From positions 1-17,678 of the forward strand of contig JAHRHW010000039.1 in assembly GCA_019100305.1 (NCBI GenBank): DNA of 17,678 bases, read 5' to 3'. This DNA comes from Candidatus Thiodiazotropha taylori (GTDB taxonomy: Bacteria; Pseudomonadota; Gammaproteobacteria; Chromatiales; Chromatiaceae). The position numbers and the translations under genes were made by a program. This document shows, one piece after another, positions 15,759-17,678 of this stretch. Every line of letters starts with the position of its first letter. The first letter of the stretch is position 1. The notes under the pieces are model-generated. The model saw nothing but the letters and a program-made list of their open reading frames with translations, was not told the origin of the DNA and searched no databases.

Positions 15759-15766
15759 TGATGATC

Positions 15767-15806
15767 AGTAGCTGGTTTAGATTAGGTATCTAGACCAGCT
15801 ACTTTT
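15767..15806 (+). terminator. Rho-independent terminator after the DUF4142 gene
   Basis: A 15-bp stem with one G-T pair (AGTAGCTGGTTTAGA with TCTAGACCAGCTACT, 15767-15781 and 15789-15803) and a seven-base loop ends in TTTT. It starts 8 nt after the stop codon. It may also serve the convergent AhpD-like gene. Confidence 0.88.
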
Positions 15807-15852
15807 GTCGTTCTTCAAACCTGATGCCAGCCTCCGATTTGCTCTGCCAGAT

Positions 15853-16449
15853 TCAGATGTCGGTGATGTTTCGTGATTTGAGCTGATTCACAATGGTGGA
15901 GTCACTGCGGTTTTTCGACGTCGCGGCTTTCATGAAAATAACCACACCGTCAATATCTCTTATCACACCTTTCAGGCGTTCATTATCTTCATGGGCCTTG
16001 CGGATGGACTCGAACGCCAGGTTCATCAGGTTTTCGTCGTGCCGTGCAATACCAATGGCATAGGCGAGATAGCAGGCCAGGGTGGGGTGCCTTGCGTCTA
16101 TACGTTTAGCGTACCTGCGCCAGGCTTCGACCCAACGTTCCCACTCCATGGGCGAAAGCTTCCTTCCATCCAGGTGGAGAAAAAGCGTTACGCTAATAAG
16201 GTCATCTTTCCAATTCCACTCGGGGACCTCTTCTTTACGACGAAGTTGGTTGATGGCACGTTCGTGAAAGGTCAGGCAGTGATCGCACTGGTAGTAGCAG
16301 GCGAGCACGTAGGCAATATACTCACGTTCCAGGATAGTCGTCTCAAACTCCGGTGTTTCATCCGGGATTCCTGCGAATACAATTTGGTGTAGCTCGTTGA
16401 GAACGTCTTTGAATGCCCAGCCCAATAGCGGCGTTTTGGCCTTGACCAT
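15853..16449 (-). CDS. AhpD-like / carboxymuconolactone decarboxylase-fold protein
   Basis: 198 residues from ATG 16449, with GAGGG about nine bases upstream. The all-helical sequence contains the CxxCxxxH signature CDHCLTFH (Cys55, Cys58, His62) preceded by EREYIAYVLACYYQ. This is the redox motif of AhpD-type alkylhydroperoxidases in the CMD superfamily. The first half fits a CMD domain. The second half (about 85-198; WVEAWRRYAKRI, HPTLACYLAYAIGIARHDEN) is helical and less typical, ending with GVVIFMKAAT and a basic tail. A likely role is thiol-dependent peroxide or electrophile handling in the cytoplasm, with an unknown partner. It is a single gene, convergent with the DUF4142 gene. Confidence 0.75.
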   Translation of the reverse strand: MVKAKTPLLGWAFKDVLNELHQIVFAGIPDETPEFETTILEREYIAYVLACYYQCDHCLTFHERAINQLRRKEEVPEWNWKDDLISVTLFLHLDGRKLSPMEWERWVEAWRRYAKRIDARHPTLACYLAYAIGIARHDENLMNLAFESIRKAHEDNERLKGVIRDIDGVVIFMKAATSKNRSDSTIVNQLKSRNITDI

Positions 16450-16731
16450 CTATTAATACCCTCACAGTCGGATGAATCAGAATAAGTGCTGTAAGCCAGA
16501 CCTTATGTCGTTGGCGAAGTGGAGAAACACATCCTTTTGGTGTTAGGCGAGAGAATATTTGAGGTCCAACATATCGCAAATCTCTGGCCTTGCTTCGTTG
16601 ACCCCATTTTGCCTGTGTTGCTCTGATGTCGCAATCAACCGGAGGAAAACAGCGAGGAATATGACATGTCTCTTACCCTCTGTGAGGAAGAGGCTTGTTA
16701 TGTAATATATCTGTCACTAATTACTGTTTGC
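16450..16731. other. Gene-free stretch upstream of the AhpD-like gene
   Basis: No supported gene on either strand. It includes the leader and presumably the promoter of the leftward AhpD-like gene. A 14-codon frame at 16662-16706 has GAGG close upstream of its ATG but resembles nothing; it may be chance or the start of a lost gene. Confidence 0.45.
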
Positions 16732-16763
16732 GATTAAAGGGGGCAGAGCCCTTTATTTTCTTT
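16732..16763 (+). terminator. Palindromic motif, copy 2, with T-rich tail (terminator-like)
   Basis: The arms AAAGGG (16736-16741) and CCCTTT (16749-16754) are followed by ATTTTCTTT, a reasonable plus-strand terminator although no plus-strand gene precedes it. The first 27 nt match 11513-11539 at 23 positions. It directly abuts the broken end of the CinA-like relic. Confidence 0.55.
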
Positions 16764-16833
16764 ATTCTTGATCGAACAGGATCTCGTTGCCAACGGCGAT
16801 CAGGCCGAAGCTGTCCGGAGAGGATGGCCGCAT
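16762..16833 (-). pseudogene. N-terminal relic of a CinA/MoCF-like (molybdopterin-binding) gene
   Basis: ATG 16833 to TAA 16762 encodes 23 residues beginning MRPSSPDSFGLIAVGNEIL. FGLI..GDEIL is the opening beta-strand and turn of the MoCF_biosynth/CinA N-terminal domain, where it is normally followed by SG.+QD.H and over 200 more residues. Here it switches to FDQE and stops at the palindromic motif. The gene starts 19 nt after the AEC transporter's stop, so it was probably the next gene of that operon before being truncated. The match is short, so the identification is tentative. Confidence 0.5.
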
Positions 16834-16852
16834 AGCTAGGTAACAGTTGTAC

Positions 16853-17678
16853 TTATACGACGTGGGTCAAAACGCCCCAGCTCAACATGAGATAGATGAT
16901 CAGCGGCATCGCCGCGAAGGCGAGCAGGGTTTGCAAGGTAATGATCGAGGCCATGGTCTCGGTATCGCCCCCCAGCTGTCGGGCCAGGATATAGGCGGAG
17001 GGTGCTGTTGGCGTCATGAAGGCGATCACCAGCACGCCGGCGGCGGCCCCGGTGAGGCCGGTGAGCAGGACAAATCCCGCTGCGGACAGGGGTTTGACCA
17101 GGAACTGCACCAGGGAAGAGGCCAGGGTTGGTCCCAGGTGTCCGTGCAGCGCCTTGGGCCGCAGGGCGGCGCCCACTGCCAGCAGACCGAAGGGGAGGGC
17201 GGCCCGACCGATGATCTCCAGGATCTCCCCACTGGGGCCAGGCAGACCGATGCCGCTCAGGCTCAATACCCAGCCGATGAGACAGGCGATGATCAAGGGG
17301 TTGCCGAGGATGTCCCGTGCCAGGCCACCCTTGGGTCGCTGATGTCTCTGCCCCCAAATCGACAGGGCCATGATGCAGAGCAGGTTGATCAGCAGGATCA
17401 TGAAACCGGCGGCCACCGCACCCAGGGCGAGCCCGGCAGCGCCGAACAGGGATTGGGCCAGCGCCAGGGCGATATAGGTATTGAAGCGCACGCCTCCTTG
17501 AAAGATGGAGGTGAAGGTGGGGCCCGAGACCTTTGGCAGCAGTCGATGGCCGAGTACCAGCAGAAGCGCGCTCAACAGTAGCACCCCGACCACTACACTG
17601 AGCATGGCCAGCCAGGGCAGGCCATCGGTCTGCTGGCGACTCAGGGTATGGATCAAGAGGGCGGGAAAGAGCAGGAAG
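16853..17678 (-). CDS. AEC (auxin efflux carrier) family transporter, N-terminus beyond right edge
   Basis: The frame is open from the right edge to TAA at 16853 (about 274 residues visible; members are usually around 300-320). About eight hydrophobic segments are visible, such as MLSVVVGVLLLSALLLVLG, AAGFMILLINLLCIMAL and GFVLLTGLTGAAAGVLVIAF. AEC landmarks include FQGGVRFNTYIALALA, NPLIIACLIGWVLSLSGI, ALPFGLLAVGAALRP and the C-terminal MTPTAPSAYILARQLGGD. The family exports or imports organic acids such as malate or malonate across the inner membrane; the substrate is not predictable. The real start is outside the window. The next gene in its direction is only a relic. Confidence 0.9.
   Translation of the reverse strand, partial: FLLFPALLIHTLSRQQTDGLPWLAMLSVVVGVLLLSALLLVLGHRLLPKVSGPTFTSIFQGGVRFNTYIALALAQSLFGAAGLALGAVAAGFMILLINLLCIMALSIWGQRHQRPKGGLARDILGNPLIIACLIGWVLSLSGIGLPGPSGEILEIIGRAALPFGLLAVGAALRPKALHGHLGPTLASSLVQFLVKPLSAAGFVLLTGLTGAAAGVLVIAFMTPTAPSAYILARQLGGDTETMASIITLQTLLAFAAMPLIIYLMLSWGVLTHVV

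Noticed and set aside
16541..16550. GTTAGGC as an integron attC half-site
   Set aside because: No complementary GCCTAAC partner and no attC-like arms were found nearby.
16662..16706. 14-codon ORF with GAGG upstream as a leader peptide
   Set aside because: No attenuator architecture or residue bias, and no plus-strand gene follows.
16836..17581. Overlapping open frames on both strands within the AEC gene
   Set aside because: They are by-products of the G/C-rich transporter codons and show no domain resemblance.

Overview
The window looks like part of a gammaproteobacterial chromosome. GuaB and GuaA are full length, with spacing and motifs like those of gamma-proteobacteria. The sensor-rich, sigma-54-linked and hemerythrin-containing genes would suit a Chromatiales-like sulfur-oxidiser or a relative of one. 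That placement is inference; there is no rRNA or tRNA here to test it.

Left part (1-5288): a sensor protein runs off the left edge on the minus strand (periplasmic solute-binding domain, one membrane helix, two PAS-type regions). It is divergent from guaB-guaA, a compact plus-strand operon for the last two steps of GMP synthesis with a recognisable sigma-70 promoter.

Middle (5465-11228): a self-contained regulatory and transport locus that is visibly richer in A/T than guaBA. On the minus strand, a small alpha/beta protein (possibly universal-stress-like) and an SLC13/DASS permease with two RCK_C domains form an operon. A perfect sigma-54 (-24/-12) promoter lies in front of it. Divergently, a membrane histidine kinase and an NtrC-type sigma-54 activator with a GAYTGA loop overlap by 8 nt. 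Two near-identical dyads in the shared control region sit about 98 and 177 bp upstream of the predicted start site, where activator sites are expected. The whole locus therefore reads as one predicted circuit: signal, kinase, activator, RpoN promoter, transporter. The kinase gene carries an apparent 1-nt deletion just after its first membrane helix.

Right part (11229-16833): a rearranged zone full of broken genes. It holds a 185-bp internal copy of guaA (181/185 identical), a PAS / cut-down EAL / hemerythrin fusion, the tail of an IS91-like transposase with a nonsense codon, a C-terminal piece of a formate-dehydrogenase-type molybdoenzyme, and the first 20 or so codons of a CinA/MoCF-like gene. 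Intact genes between them encode a secreted EEP-fold nuclease-like protein, a DUF4142 periplasmic protein and an AhpD-like CxxCxxxH protein. Two copies of a 27-nt palindromic motif abut the truncated guaA copy on the left and the truncated CinA-like gene on the right, so about 5.2 kb could be an inserted block. A 77-bp diverged direct repeat flanks the EAL/hemerythrin gene. The right edge holds most of an AEC-family transporter.

The strongest candidates for something new are the sigma-54 circuit controlling the SLC13 operon, the block bounded by the palindromic motif, and the natural PAS-EAL remnant-hemerythrin chimera.
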